The notes below the pieces were generated by a model. The model was not told where the DNA came from and did no database searches. It worked only from the letters and a program-made list of their open reading frames with translations. From positions 78,377 through 142,376 of the forward strand of contig NZ_BDUC01000008.1 in NCBI RefSeq assembly GCF_002218085.1: 64,000 bases of DNA, read 5' to 3'. Below are positions 1 through 7,679 of this stretch, in pieces. The stretch's first letter is position 1. Every line of letters begins with the position of its first letter. The translations under genes were made by a program, and so were the position numbers. This stretch comes from Tolypothrix sp. NIES-4075 (GTDB lineage: Bacteria > Cyanobacteriota > Cyanobacteriia > Cyanobacteriales > Nostocaceae).

Positions 1-1063
1 GATCGCGTATCGGTGCAACATGCTCATCTCTAAGTTTGAGAATTTGCTGTAATCGCTTCAATAACTTACGATTGACATCACTTAAAACAGATTCCTCTTT
101 TAATGCCATAGTCAGTGCTTGTTCATATCGCTGCAAGCTTTGTTGAAACTCACGGAATGGTTTAAGAACTTCCTCTTCTATCGCAGCTGCTACTTCAGGA
201 GTTAACCCTAATTCCGTTTGTCTGTGACTAAGAATAATGCATCCCAATTCTGATATATCACCATGTATTACACATTGCTCAACTTCTTTACGATATTCTA
301 ATTCTGAGCTTAGTGGCACATTTGCTAAACGTATTTTATAACCTTCGCGAACAGGATAAATTTCCGGTTTCATCGCAGGTTTTGCTTCCTGCACCTTGCG
401 CTTGGCATATTCATGCAGTTCATCTATTGTAATTACACCATCGTTATTAGTATCAGCTGCTCCTTTTTCAATCCCCTCTACCAAATAGCGGGTGTAAACT
501 CCCCCTCCCGCATCTTCAAACGAAACTTGTGTAGCTGTTGAAGAGGTTAACACAGCTCTGCCTTCACCACCTAATTGAGCTTCGATTTCTTTCTTAATAC
601 TGACAACAACAGCTTCTTTTGCACTCATACCTGATGCAAAAGCACCGCTAAAGCAGCAGTCAAGAATTAACACCTGTCGCTTTGACTTGCTGCGACCCAT
701 GTAACGTTCATGAATAAATTTAGCATCTACAGCTGTTCCAATCCTCAGTCCCCCCTGAGGGTTGATTTGTGTGTTGTGACTAACAAAGAACAGATTCCCA
801 TCTTCATCTCTATAGCCATGTCCACAAAAATAGAGCAGCACAATGTCATCTGTTTGACATTTTTCCATAAACAACTGCTCAATCTCCGACAGCATAACAT
901 CTGAGTTAGGATTGGTTAACAATTTAACTTCATCAAACCCACCTATTTTTGAATCGAGCAAAACACGCTGCATTGCTTCGATGTCTTTCGCGACACCAGG
1001 TAGCGGCTTTAACTGATTATGCTGATATTCACTTACACCAATCAGCAATGCATATTTTGCCAT
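1..1063 (-). CDS. Caspase-like (p20) peptidase with EF-hand-like loop, C-terminus off the window
   Basis: The reading frame is open from ATG at 1063 to base 1, about 354 codons with no stop, so the gene continues past the left edge. It is a close paralogue of the next gene (1194-2843). The caspase fold gives the catalytic His in YFCGHGYRDEDG and Cys in LILDCCFSG. A calcium-loop-like segment, DTNNDGVITIDE, follows the peptidase domain, then charged helical sequence. The residue before the GHG motif is Cys here but Ser in the paralogue. The family (cyanobacterial metacaspase/orthocaspase) cleaves after basic residues and is linked to stress and regulated cell death. Whether this copy also carries a GUN4 domain cannot be seen. 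Family call is firm; substrate unknown. Confidence 0.85.
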   Translation of the reverse strand, partial: MAKYALLIGVSEYQHNQLKPLPGVAKDIEAMQRVLLDSKIGGFDEVKLLTNPNSDVMLSEIEQLFMEKCQTDDIVLLYFCGHGYRDEDGNLFFVSHNTQINPQGGLRIGTAVDAKFIHERYMGRSKSKRQVLILDCCFSGAFASGMSAKEAVVVSIKKEIEAQLGGEGRAVLTSSTATQVSFEDAGGGVYTRYLVEGIEKGAADTNNDGVITIDELHEYAKRKVQEAKPAMKPEIYPVREGYKIRLANVPLSSELEYRKEVEQCVIHGDISELGCIILSHRQTELGLTPEVAAAIEEEVLKPFREFQQSLQRYEQALTMALKEESVLSDVNRKLLKRLQQILKLRDEHVAPIRD

Positions 1064-1193
1064 TTTGCGTGTTTAATTTTTAATCTATGAATTTGCGATG
1101 CTTTTATATTTTATACAGTATAAAGGTTGATAATTCCGCACGCTGAGAAGCGATATTTCTCCAATTTTCTACTTTTTCATCAGAGCCTAAATG

Positions 1194-2843
1194 TTATAGT
1201 TTACAAGTCTCAATGCGAGAGACGATAGAAGTGAAAAAAAGCAGCAACCATTCCCCAGCACCCCAAAAGGGTAAATGTCCCTCTGGTGCAGAGGTGTCAA
1301 ATTTAATATTAGATATAGAATCAATCCAATTATTATCTATTTTCCATCCGACGCTTACGCTAAACTTATCCCAGGCTTCTTCATAATACTGCCCGTCAGC
1401 CTTACCGCCGAGGCTGATGTAAATTTGCTTTTGAACAGTGAAGCCAAAGCGTCCATCGCTATATTTTACCCACAGGCGATCAATCGTGCGTAGGTCTGTA
1501 CAGGGAAAGTTTAATAGATCGTCTCGCTCAAAGTAATCATTTTCCTTTTTCCCTACAGCCTGAATCATCACCAGGTAAGTTTCATAGTCAGCTTCTTTCC
1601 AATTGCCTGCTTTCAATAAGTCGCGCAATTTAGTGTAGTCTATACCTTTTTCTGAACTCAGGTCATCGTTTGACCTCTCCCCTACAAGGGGAGGGGAATT
1701 ATTATCTTTCCCCCCTTCCCTACTAGGGAAGGGGGGTAGGGGGGTTAGGTTTCCAAATCGTGCTTGAATAGGTGCAACATCCTCATCTCTAAGTTTGAGA
1801 CTTTGCTGATATCGCTTCAAAATTTCCCATGCACCATCACTAAGAACAGGTTCATCTTTTAATGCCTCAGTTAGAGCTTCTTCATATTCTTGCAAACTCT
1901 GCTGAAAATCACGGATTGGTTGGAGAACTTCTTCTTCTATCTTTGCTGCTTTTTCTGAATCTAATTTAAAATCTGTTTGCTTACGATCTAAATGCCTGCG
2001 TCCTAAATTCGAGAAACTATTATTTTCAACTGAGAACGCACCATTTTTCACACATTCTTCAACTTCTTTACGATATCCTAATTCTGCGCTAAGGGGTGCA
2101 TTCGCCAGACGTATTTTATAACCTTCGCGAACAGCATAAATTTCCGGTTTCATCGCAGGTTTTGATTCCTGCGCTTTACGCTTGGCATATTCATGCAGTT
2201 CATCTATTGTAATTACACCATCGTTGTCACTATCAGCTGCTCCTTTTTCAATCCCCTCTACTAAATAGCGGGTGTAAACTCCCCCTCCCGCATCTTCAAA
2301 CGAAACTTGTGCAGCTGTTGAAGAGGTTAACACAGCTCTGCCTTCACCACCTAATTGAGCTTCTATTTCATTCTTAATACTGACAACAACAGCTTCTTTT
2401 GCACTCATACCCTCAGCAAAAGCACCGCTAAAGCAGCAATCAAGAATTAACACTTGTCGTTTTGACTTGCTGCGACCCATATAACGTTCATGAATAAATT
2501 TAGCATCTACAGCTGTTCCAATCCTCAGTCCCCCCTGAGGGTTGATTTGTGTGTTGTGACTAACAAAGAACAGATTTCCATCTTCATCTCTATAGCCATG
2601 TCCAGAAAAATAGAGCAGCACAATGTCATCAGTTTGACATTTTTCCATAAATAACTGCTCAATCTCCGATCGCATGGCGTCTGAGTCAGGATTAGTTAAC
2701 AATTTTACTTCATCAAACCCGCCTGTCTTTGAATCCTGCAAAACGCGCTGCATTGCTTCGATGTCTTTAACAACACCGGGTAACGGCTTTAACGGCTTAG
2801 ACTGATACTCGCTTATTCCAATCAGCAATGCATATTTCGCCAT
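1194..2843 (-). CDS. Caspase-like peptidase with EF-hand-like loop and C-terminal GUN4 domain
   Basis: 549 residues in three parts. The caspase p20 domain (about 1-200) has His82 in YFSGHGYRDEDG and the Cys dyad 136-137 in LILDCCFSG. An EF-hand-like loop, DSDNDGVITIDE, lies at 204-215. After a helical linker, a GUN4 domain spans about 399-510 (LRDLLKAGNWKEADYETY, then FPCTDLRTIDRLWVKYSDG, then RFGFTVQKQIY). GUN4 binds porphyrins such as Mg-protoporphyrin in chlorophyll synthesis, so a tetrapyrrole-sensing peptidase is a reasonable inference, as is calcium modulation. Residues about 361-394 (PPFPSREGG...PPLVGERS) read like a translated intergenic repeat inserted into the linker. The upstream tandem copy suggests a recent duplication. 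Domain calls are firm; the biological role is not. Confidence 0.9.
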   Translation of the reverse strand: MAKYALLIGISEYQSKPLKPLPGVVKDIEAMQRVLQDSKTGGFDEVKLLTNPDSDAMRSEIEQLFMEKCQTDDIVLLYFSGHGYRDEDGNLFFVSHNTQINPQGGLRIGTAVDAKFIHERYMGRSKSKRQVLILDCCFSGAFAEGMSAKEAVVVSIKNEIEAQLGGEGRAVLTSSTAAQVSFEDAGGGVYTRYLVEGIEKGAADSDNDGVITIDELHEYAKRKAQESKPAMKPEIYAVREGYKIRLANAPLSAELGYRKEVEECVKNGAFSVENNSFSNLGRRHLDRKQTDFKLDSEKAAKIEEEVLQPIRDFQQSLQEYEEALTEALKDEPVLSDGAWEILKRYQQSLKLRDEDVAPIQARFGNLTPLPPFPSREGGKDNNSPPLVGERSNDDLSSEKGIDYTKLRDLLKAGNWKEADYETYLVMIQAVGKKENDYFERDDLLNFPCTDLRTIDRLWVKYSDGRFGFTVQKQIYISLGGKADGQYYEEAWDKFSVSVGWKIDNNWIDSISNIKFDTSAPEGHLPFWGAGEWLLLFFTSIVSRIETCKL

Positions 2844-2892
2844 TTTGCTTGCCTAATTTTTAATATATAAATCTTTTATACAGTATAAAGGT

Positions 2893-2930
2893 GTAGGGTG
2901 CGCTATAGCTAATGCCGTAACGCACCCTAC
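2893..2930. repeat. Small palindromic repeat (GTAGGGTGCG arms)
   Basis: Arms GTAGGGTGCG (2893-2902) and CGCACCCTAC (2921-2930) form a 10-bp stem. The same element recurs at 6443-6480, so this is a dispersed repeat family. It lies between the caspase-GUN4 gene start and the EAL gene end and could form an RNA hairpin. Confidence 0.75.
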
Positions 2931-2933
2931 AAA

Positions 2934-4373
2934 CTACAAACTTTGATTTGATAAAAGCAGCTTTCTCAAAAACTCTGCTTTTTCTAAACTAAGGCGATAA
3001 ATTTCCGGTTCTGGCTTACCAACAATATGTCCTTGAATATAGTTCACACCTAGCTCTTTGAGTCTCTGCAAGCTAATAGGACTAGCCTCATCCACACCTT
3101 CGACAATTACATTTGATGGATTCAAATTATTTGCTCCTACAAGTTCGTGAACAAAGCGAATAATAATATCGCATGGTTGATGATGCAGAATCTCTCGGTC
3201 AATTTTCACATGACATGGATTCAATCCGGCTAAACGAGAGACTGAAGAATAGCCGACTCCAAAATCATCAATGGCAAATCTAATCTGAAATTTGCGTACA
3301 TATTCTAGCAGTCTATTTTTGAAATTTTTCAAAGGATACTTGAGGCGAATACCATCTTTATAATGTGGTACTTCGGCTTTTTCAGAAATTTCTAATATGA
3401 GGTTTCTCGGTGAAATAACTTTATCTTTGAGAATCTGGCGTACTGTTTCAAAGTATGCTGTCTGCATCAAAGATTCTGGATAAATATTAACTGATAATGG
3501 TACAATATCATGGGGTCTATTTTGTTTGGCTTTTTGTCTAGCTTCTAGATAAGTTTTTGTGGCAACTAGCAGAAAATATCGGTCAAGTTCAACCATGAAA
3601 TCATGCCGCCACAATTCTGCGGCTTCAAATAAATCTGAAGGTGCAGTTAAGCTATCTGGATTTCTTGCTAAGGCTTCCCAACCGCTAATAAATAAATCTT
3701 CTGGATCTAAATGCAATACTGGTTCAAAGAATACAATCATTCGTTGCAGACGTTGGCAGAATAATTGAAATCTTTTTTGATGTAAAAATGCAGAAACAAA
3801 GCCAAAATCTCTCTTTAAATCATCAATAATAGTAGCTTCGACTAATGCAGGCTGAAGTGGTATTTTCTGACAAGCTTGATAAAAACTTGATAAAATTCTG
3901 CCGAATGCATCTTCTAAAATATATGAATCTTGTTTTAAACCGCAAACAACCATAACTTCAGTTTTTTGTGATGATTGCAGCGGTATTATAACAAGAGCTT
4001 TAACAATACCTTTTTTAGTTTCATAGATTTTATAACTTCCATGATGACCTGGATAAAATAGTGATTTTTCCGAAATAATCGACAAAATTATTGATTTGAA
4101 AGTTTCAATATCTGTATCTGGTTCTATATCTTCAGCTAAATCGCTTTGTGCTTTAACAACCCAGTTATCTTGACCGCGATCGCGTAAAACAAAAACCAAA
4201 TCTGCGTCAGATGAATCTTGAATTATTTCTAAGATGCAATTTGCTGCATCATTAGTTAAACTATTATTTACAAAGTCTGTCAGCCGTGTTATTAAACTAT
4301 TTATAAAAAATTCATATGGTTCTAAAAAGTTATGCAAATAAGAAGTTTGGGAATGTAGAATTACGTCGGACAT
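2934..4373 (-). CDS. EAL-domain protein, probable c-di-GMP phosphodiesterase
   Basis: 479 residues. The N-terminal ~200 residues are not recognised and could be a GAF-like sensory domain. The C-terminal ~260 residues form an EAL domain: ISGWEALAR near 228 supplies the signature Glu, LEISE another metal ligand, IDDFGVGYSS near 367 the double Asp, VKIDR the Lys-Asp pair, IVEGVD a further Glu, and YIQGHIVGKP the closing motif. Because these residues are present, hydrolysis of cyclic-di-GMP is plausible. No GGDEF domain or membrane segment is visible, so it is probably cytosolic. It follows no obvious operon: 90 bp separates it from the caspase-GUN4 gene downstream on the same strand. The input signal is unknown. 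Confidence 0.85.
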   Translation of the reverse strand: MSDVILHSQTSYLHNFLEPYEFFINSLITRLTDFVNNSLTNDAANCILEIIQDSSDADLVFVLRDRGQDNWVVKAQSDLAEDIEPDTDIETFKSIILSIISEKSLFYPGHHGSYKIYETKKGIVKALVIIPLQSSQKTEVMVVCGLKQDSYILEDAFGRILSSFYQACQKIPLQPALVEATIIDDLKRDFGFVSAFLHQKRFQLFCQRLQRMIVFFEPVLHLDPEDLFISGWEALARNPDSLTAPSDLFEAAELWRHDFMVELDRYFLLVATKTYLEARQKAKQNRPHDIVPLSVNIYPESLMQTAYFETVRQILKDKVISPRNLILEISEKAEVPHYKDGIRLKYPLKNFKNRLLEYVRKFQIRFAIDDFGVGYSSVSRLAGLNPCHVKIDREILHHQPCDIIIRFVHELVGANNLNPSNVIVEGVDEASPISLQRLKELGVNYIQGHIVGKPEPEIYRLSLEKAEFLRKLLLSNQSL

Positions 4374-4493
4374 GCTTTTTTACAATATTATATTTGGGAT
4401 GACATCAATTATTGTCATTCCTACATGATGAATGTTAGTTACAATTTTAACAAGTTAGTAGAGCAAATAAGTAGTAATAATACATACGGTAAA

Positions 4494-4515
4494 GCCGAAC
4501 ATTAAAATGTTCGGC
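4494..4515. repeat. Perfect 9-bp stem-loop
   Basis: GCCGAACAT, a TAAA loop, then ATGTTCGGC. It sits in the ~295-bp gap between the EAL gene and the small gene ending at 4669. There is no strong T-run, so a terminator role for the 4669-4869 gene is possible but weak. The rest of the gap holds HIP1 sites and repeat-like sequence around 4580-4615; no gene is seen. Confidence 0.55.
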
Positions 4516-4668
4516 TCACTTGAAGCACCCGCTTTGAAGCGATCGCATAAAAATTTGGCGCTTTCATATATAAGCGCGTTCACAAAGTGACTCTGTAAGA
4601 GTATCGCCCAGGATAAACGCAAGTTATATGGGCGTGCGATCGCGCTTATATTAAGATTACAACAATGC

Positions 4669-4869
4669 CTAAATGTTTAATAAATCGAGCGTTTGTTCCA
4701 AGTGCATCTTAGCTTTGTGCAAATTAAGCAATGCTTCTTGGTCATAACGCTGAGGATACTTTAAACGCTTGCCTTGCATCGTTGCTTTAATTAGTGCAGC
4801 TTGCTGATCTGTAGGTTGTCCCATCCGATCCAACGCTTGTTCTAAGTCCTGATAGCCTTTAAAGCTCAT
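4669..4869 (-). CDS. Small hypothetical protein (66 aa)
   Basis: I do not recognise a family. The protein is short, charged and probably helical, with no membrane segment or signal peptide. It starts 5 bp after the stop of the frameshifted SAP-like gene upstream (4875-5047), with a plausible ribosome-binding stretch in that overlap, so the two were probably one transcript. Its preserved frame and translational spacing support a real gene. Confidence 0.5.
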   Translation of the reverse strand: MSFKGYQDLEQALDRMGQPTDQQAALIKATMQGKRLKYPQRYDQEALLNLHKAKMHLEQTLDLLNI

Positions 4870-4874
4870 TCTTG

Positions 4875-5047
4875 TTAATCCTTCATCTGACGCAATGCAA
4901 TTGCCGCAAACGTCAGCAAAGCGTCAATCCAAGCAGTTTTATAAGCAGGGTTTCCCAGTGGTTTAAGTCCGTACTGCTTGCAGGTCCTTTTAGTTGCCCT
5001 AAAGTTTTGATTTCCAATTGAGAACGTGTAAACATGGAATTGTCCAT
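4875..5047 (-). pseudogene. SAP-like small protein gene broken by a one-base frameshift
   Basis: From ATG at 5047 the frame reads MDNSMFTRSQLEIKTLGQLK, then runs into an unrelated frame that stops near 4913. Shifting by one base at the CTAAAAGG stretch (plus-strand 4986-4993) restores a sensible continuation, RTCKQYGLKPLGNPAYKTAW..., ending at TAA 4875-4877. The repaired protein (~57 aa) looks like a SAP-type helix-extension-helix (LGQLK..CKQYGLKP.GN), a fold that often binds nucleic acid. The likeliest event is loss of one A from the A-run; a -1 ribosomal slip at AAAA would give the same product, and a sequencing error cannot be excluded. Confidence 0.6.
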
Positions 5048-5159
5048 TTTAAAAAGGTGGATATTAGTAGGTGTTAACCGTCCAAAGTACACACCCACTA
5101 ATTAAATAATTTATCTATATGTCACCATATCACTCAATTTTTATTTACATTTCTAAATA

Positions 5160-5363
5160 ATGCCTAACTCTAAAGGGAACCCAGATAATTTACAACCACT
5201 AACCACTACCAGGGATGAGCCATTGGTGAAACAAATAAGTTTGCGACTACCAGAATCAATGTATGTGAAGCTAAAATCTCTCGATAATTACCCAGAATTC
5301 TGTAGACAGGCTATAGCTAAGGCTTTGAGTGAATTAGAGGATAGTGATGATGATTTTACTTAA
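5160..5363 (+). CDS. Ribbon-helix-helix-like small protein
   Basis: 67 residues. The segment KQISLRLPESMYVKLKSL resembles the beta strand and first helix of CopG/Arc-type DNA-binding proteins, followed by a second short helix and an acidic tail (EDSDDDFT). It is transcribed away from the SAP-like/small-gene pair with ~110 bp between starts, so it may regulate that pair or be an antitoxin-like partner. Fold assignment is moderate; target unknown. Confidence 0.6.
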   Translation: MPNSKGNPDNLQPLTTTRDEPLVKQISLRLPESMYVKLKSLDNYPEFCRQAIAKALSELEDSDDDFT

Positions 5364-5393
5364 AGCGATCGCTTTAAGTAAAATGAACAAAGT

Positions 5394-5594
5394 CAGTAGA
5401 CCGAAAAGTTTTCTAGAAGACTTACCAGGTCTTCATTTGAGCGAGAACACGCTATCCGCCGAAATCCTCCCAGGCTCTGCCTTTTGAACTATAGGATTAT
5501 GAATGATCTCTTTGGCGATCGCTCTGGTCAGTTCCACAAACGTAGGTTCAAACCCTGATTCTTAGGTTAACTGACAAAAGTTTTCGGTCTACTG
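5394..5594. mobile_element. MITE-like element, 201 bp, with 20-bp terminal inverted repeats and AAAGT duplication
   Basis: The left end CAGTAGACCGAAAAGTTTTC (5394-5413) matches the reverse complement of the right end (5575-5594) at 18 of 20 positions. The element is flanked on both sides by AAAGT (5389-5393 and 5595-5599), a typical 5-bp target duplication. The interior carries no convincing ORF, so it must be moved by a transposase from elsewhere. A single copy of the same end lies at 49016-49035. Confidence 0.75.
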
Positions 5595-5696
5595 AAAGTT
5601 TCTCTATCAATATTTATATTTTTTCCCTATTCAAGCATTTAACCATTTATAGACTGAACAAAAATGGTTGAAAGCCGTATACTACTGTAAGAAAAA

Positions 5697-5781
5697 CGGA
5701 GAGACAGGGATTCGAACCCTGGTTAAGTTGCCCTAAACAGCATTTCCAGTGCTGCGCCTTCAACCACTCGGCCATCTCTCC
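5697..5781 (-). tRNA. tRNA-Ser (anticodon GGA)
   Basis: On the minus strand GGAGAGA at the 5' end pairs with TCTCTCC at the 3' end. The anticodon stem CAGCA/TGCTG encloses the loop CTGGAAA, giving anticodon GGA for UCC (and UCU) codons. The T arm GGTTCGAATCC and a long variable arm (TTTAGGGCAACTTAA) make it a class II serine tRNA of 85 nt. The discriminator is G and the CCA end is not encoded. Confidence 0.95.
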
Positions 5782-5843
5782 AGATGCCACAATTGATAAT
5801 CATACTATAGAATCCCAAAAAATGCAAATATATTTTTTGGAAA

Positions 5844-6000
5844 TGGGGAGTGGGGCAGGGGGGCAGGGGGGCAGAGGGGCAGGGGGGCAGAGGGGCAGGG
5901 GGGCAGGAGGAGAAATATTTCTTCTTTCTTACCGATGCCCGATGCCCGATGCCCAATGCCCAATGCCCTATGCCCTATGCCCAATTACCAATTACCCAAT
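5844..6000. repeat. G-rich track and degenerate heptamer repeat upstream of the ferredoxin
   Basis: 5844-5912 consists of repeated GGGGCAGG/GGGGCAGA units. 5934-6000 is an array of GATGCCC, AATGCCC and TATGCCC heptamers grading into AATTACC. Such short tandem repeats are common in Nostocales. ATG codons inside this region give a spurious N-terminal extension to the ferredoxin frame. Confidence 0.8.
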
Positions 6001-6011
6001 CCAAAATCAAG

Positions 6012-6380
6012 ATGTCTCGTACATACACAATTAAAGTTCGCGATCGCGCTTCTGGTAAAGAATATACCCTAGAAGTGCCAGAAGACCGCTACATTCTGCA
6101 CAGCGGTGAAAAACAAGGGGTAGAACTGCCGTTTTCTTGCCGAAATGGGGCTTGTACCACTTGTGCTGTGCGAGTGCTGTCAGGAGAAATTTATCAACCG
6201 GAGGCGATCGGACTTTCCCCAGAGTTGCAGCGTCAAGGTTATGCGCTCTTGTGTGTCAGTTACGCACGTTCTGATTTGTACGTGGAGACACAGGACGAAG
6301 ACGAAGTTTATGAACTTCAGTTTGGACGCTATTTTGCTAGAGGAAAAGTTAAAGCGGGTTTACCTTTAGATGAAGATTAA
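6012..6380 (+). CDS. [2Fe-2S] plant-type ferredoxin
   Basis: 122 residues. The cluster ligands are visible: FSCRNGACTTCAVRV gives Cys-x4-Cys-x2-Cys and LLCVSYARSD the fourth Cys. The N-terminal beta-grasp sequence (TYTIKVRD...YTLEVPEDRYIL) and an acidic C-terminus (VETQDEDEVYELQFG) fit a soluble electron carrier. It is ~25 residues longer at the C-terminus than photosynthetic ferredoxin I, so it is one of the accessory cyanobacterial ferredoxins; its partner is unknown. I start at MSRTYTI because the upstream in-frame ATG lies within repeats. It is monocistronic between the repeat array and an SNase-like gene. Confidence 0.9.
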   Translation: MSRTYTIKVRDRASGKEYTLEVPEDRYILHSGEKQGVELPFSCRNGACTTCAVRVLSGEIYQPEAIGLSPELQRQGYALLCVSYARSDLYVETQDEDEVYELQFGRYFARGKVKAGLPLDED

Positions 6381-6442
6381 GGAGTTATTAGTTGATAGTA
6401 GTTAGTTGATGGTTGTTATTTGTTAATTGATAAGAAATATAC

Positions 6443-6480
6443 GTAGGGTGCGTTACGGATTTCATCCTAACGCACCCTAC
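6443..6480. repeat. Small palindromic repeat (GTAGGGTGCGTTA arms)
   Basis: Perfect 13-bp arms: GTAGGGTGCGTTA (6443-6455) and TAACGCACCCTAC (6468-6480). It belongs to the same family as 2893-2930. It lies in the 164-bp space between the ferredoxin and nuclease genes. Confidence 0.8.
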
Positions 6481-6544
6481 AAATACTAACCACCAACATC
6501 AATTAAGCAATAACCACTAACCACTAATCACTAACAATTAACCA

Positions 6545-7066
6545 ATGATTAAAATCATAATTTTAGCTTGCCTGTTACTTCTAATGGGTTGTCAACCTAA
6601 AACCCCGCTTGCTGACAATCAGCCTTTGGTGAAAGTAGCGCGGGTGGTGAGCGGGCAAACCTTGGAGGTGTTAGGCTTGGCAGAGCAACCGAATTTGATT
6701 TCTCAGGTGCGGTTGGTTGGTATAGAAGCACCAGATTTGCGCCAGCGTCCGTGGGGAGATACGGCGAAAGATGCGTTAGAAACGATGATTGGCGGTGCAG
6801 AACAATATGTCAAGCTGGAGTTTGATATCCAACCCAAAGACAAAATCGGGCGGACTTTGGCTTATGTGTGGAAAGATAAGGTGTTCTTAAATGAACGGCT
6901 AGTCAAACAAGGAAATGTGCTGTTTGTTGCGCGATCGCCTAATCATAAATACGATCAACTTTTAGATCGCGCTCAACAATGGGCTAGACTTATGCAACAA
7001 GGCATTTGGAACCCTGAAAAACCGATGCGTCTGACTCCCGGTGAGTTTCGCCGTCAAAATCGTTAA
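6545..7066 (+). CDS. Lipoprotein staphylococcal-nuclease-like (SNase) protein
   Basis: 173 residues. The N-terminus MIKIIILACLLLLMGC is a lipoprotein signal with Cys16 as lipidation site, so the protein should be membrane-anchored outside the cytoplasm. The SNase barrel follows: QVRLVGIEAPDLRQRPWG supplies the first active-site Arg, and DKIGRTLAYVW the second. The Glu of staphylococcal nuclease corresponds to the Asp in IEAPD, a conservative change. The length fits a single SNase domain. The likely function is calcium-dependent degradation of extracellular DNA/RNA; activity is inferred. Confidence 0.88.
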   Translation: MIKIIILACLLLLMGCQPKTPLADNQPLVKVARVVSGQTLEVLGLAEQPNLISQVRLVGIEAPDLRQRPWGDTAKDALETMIGGAEQYVKLEFDIQPKDKIGRTLAYVWKDKVFLNERLVKQGNVLFVARSPNHKYDQLLDRAQQWARLMQQGIWNPEKPMRLTPGEFRRQNR

Positions 7067-7328
7067 AGAGACTTTTTGATTAAAAACTTGCTAAAAAAAG
7101 AATGTTTTTCAACGCAGAGGAACACAGAGTTTTTTGTGATTAATTTGGGCAATTTTGTACTAAGACAAGTTGTCTTTTGACAAAAGATGGCGATTTTAAT
7201 AACAATCCCATTCTTACAGCAGATTGCAACAAGGTTCGGTACAGATTATTGTAAGGGCACAACGGGCGTTGTGCCCCTACCTGTGTACCTCCTGCAACCT
7301 GAAAAACGCTGTAAATACTCAGTCCAAA

Positions 7329-7670
7329 CAAGCGATCGCCTCTCAAACCGAAGAAGTTACAATCAAATTTGCGGGTAAGGTCGGTAATAATGCCTTTAGT
7401 TGTGGCACTAGTTATCAATTAGGGAAACCTGCTACATCGTTTGGTGAACATCCCGTAGAAATGGGTTTGACAGGAAAGGAAAATGATATTTTGCAGATGT
7501 TGCGAGAAGACCGTAATTATCAAAAGTTGTTTGCCGCAGCCTTTGATAAAGGAGATAGTAATATTAATCTGAAAACCTCACAAAAGCTTTAGCTTCATTT
7601 GAACGCAGTTTGATTTCTGCCAACTCCCCCTATGACCGTTACCGTTATGGTAATGATAAAGATGTGGAAC
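7329..7670 (+). pseudogene. Fused remnant of an MbnP-like gene and a MauG/cytochrome c peroxidase gene
   Basis: The frame reads EEVTIKFAGKVGNNAFSCGT, typical of the N-terminus of mature MbnP-family proteins, then jumps within a few codons to PATSFGEHPVEMGLTGKEND and YQKLFAAAFDKGD, the middle of a MauG-type di-haem peroxidase. A frameshift near 7576-7585 is then needed to continue LTKALASFERSLISANSPYD and RYRYGNDKD, also MauG-like. So a deletion joined two genes that are usually neighbours, and the remainder decayed. No haem-binding CxxCH remains. The 3' end runs into the IMPase start. The space 7067-7328 contains a GGGCACAACG...CGTTGTGCCC palindrome and no clear gene. Confidence 0.7.
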
Positions 7671-7679
7671 AGCTTAGAT

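Noticed and set aside
5844..6000. Possible CRISPR array in the repeat region before the ferredoxin
   Set aside because: Units are 7 to 8 bp with no unique spacers; it is a short tandem repeat.
5850..6011. N-terminal extension of the [2Fe-2S] ferredoxin
   Set aside because: It translates G-rich and heptamer repeats; the ferredoxin fold starts exactly at MSRTYTI (6012).
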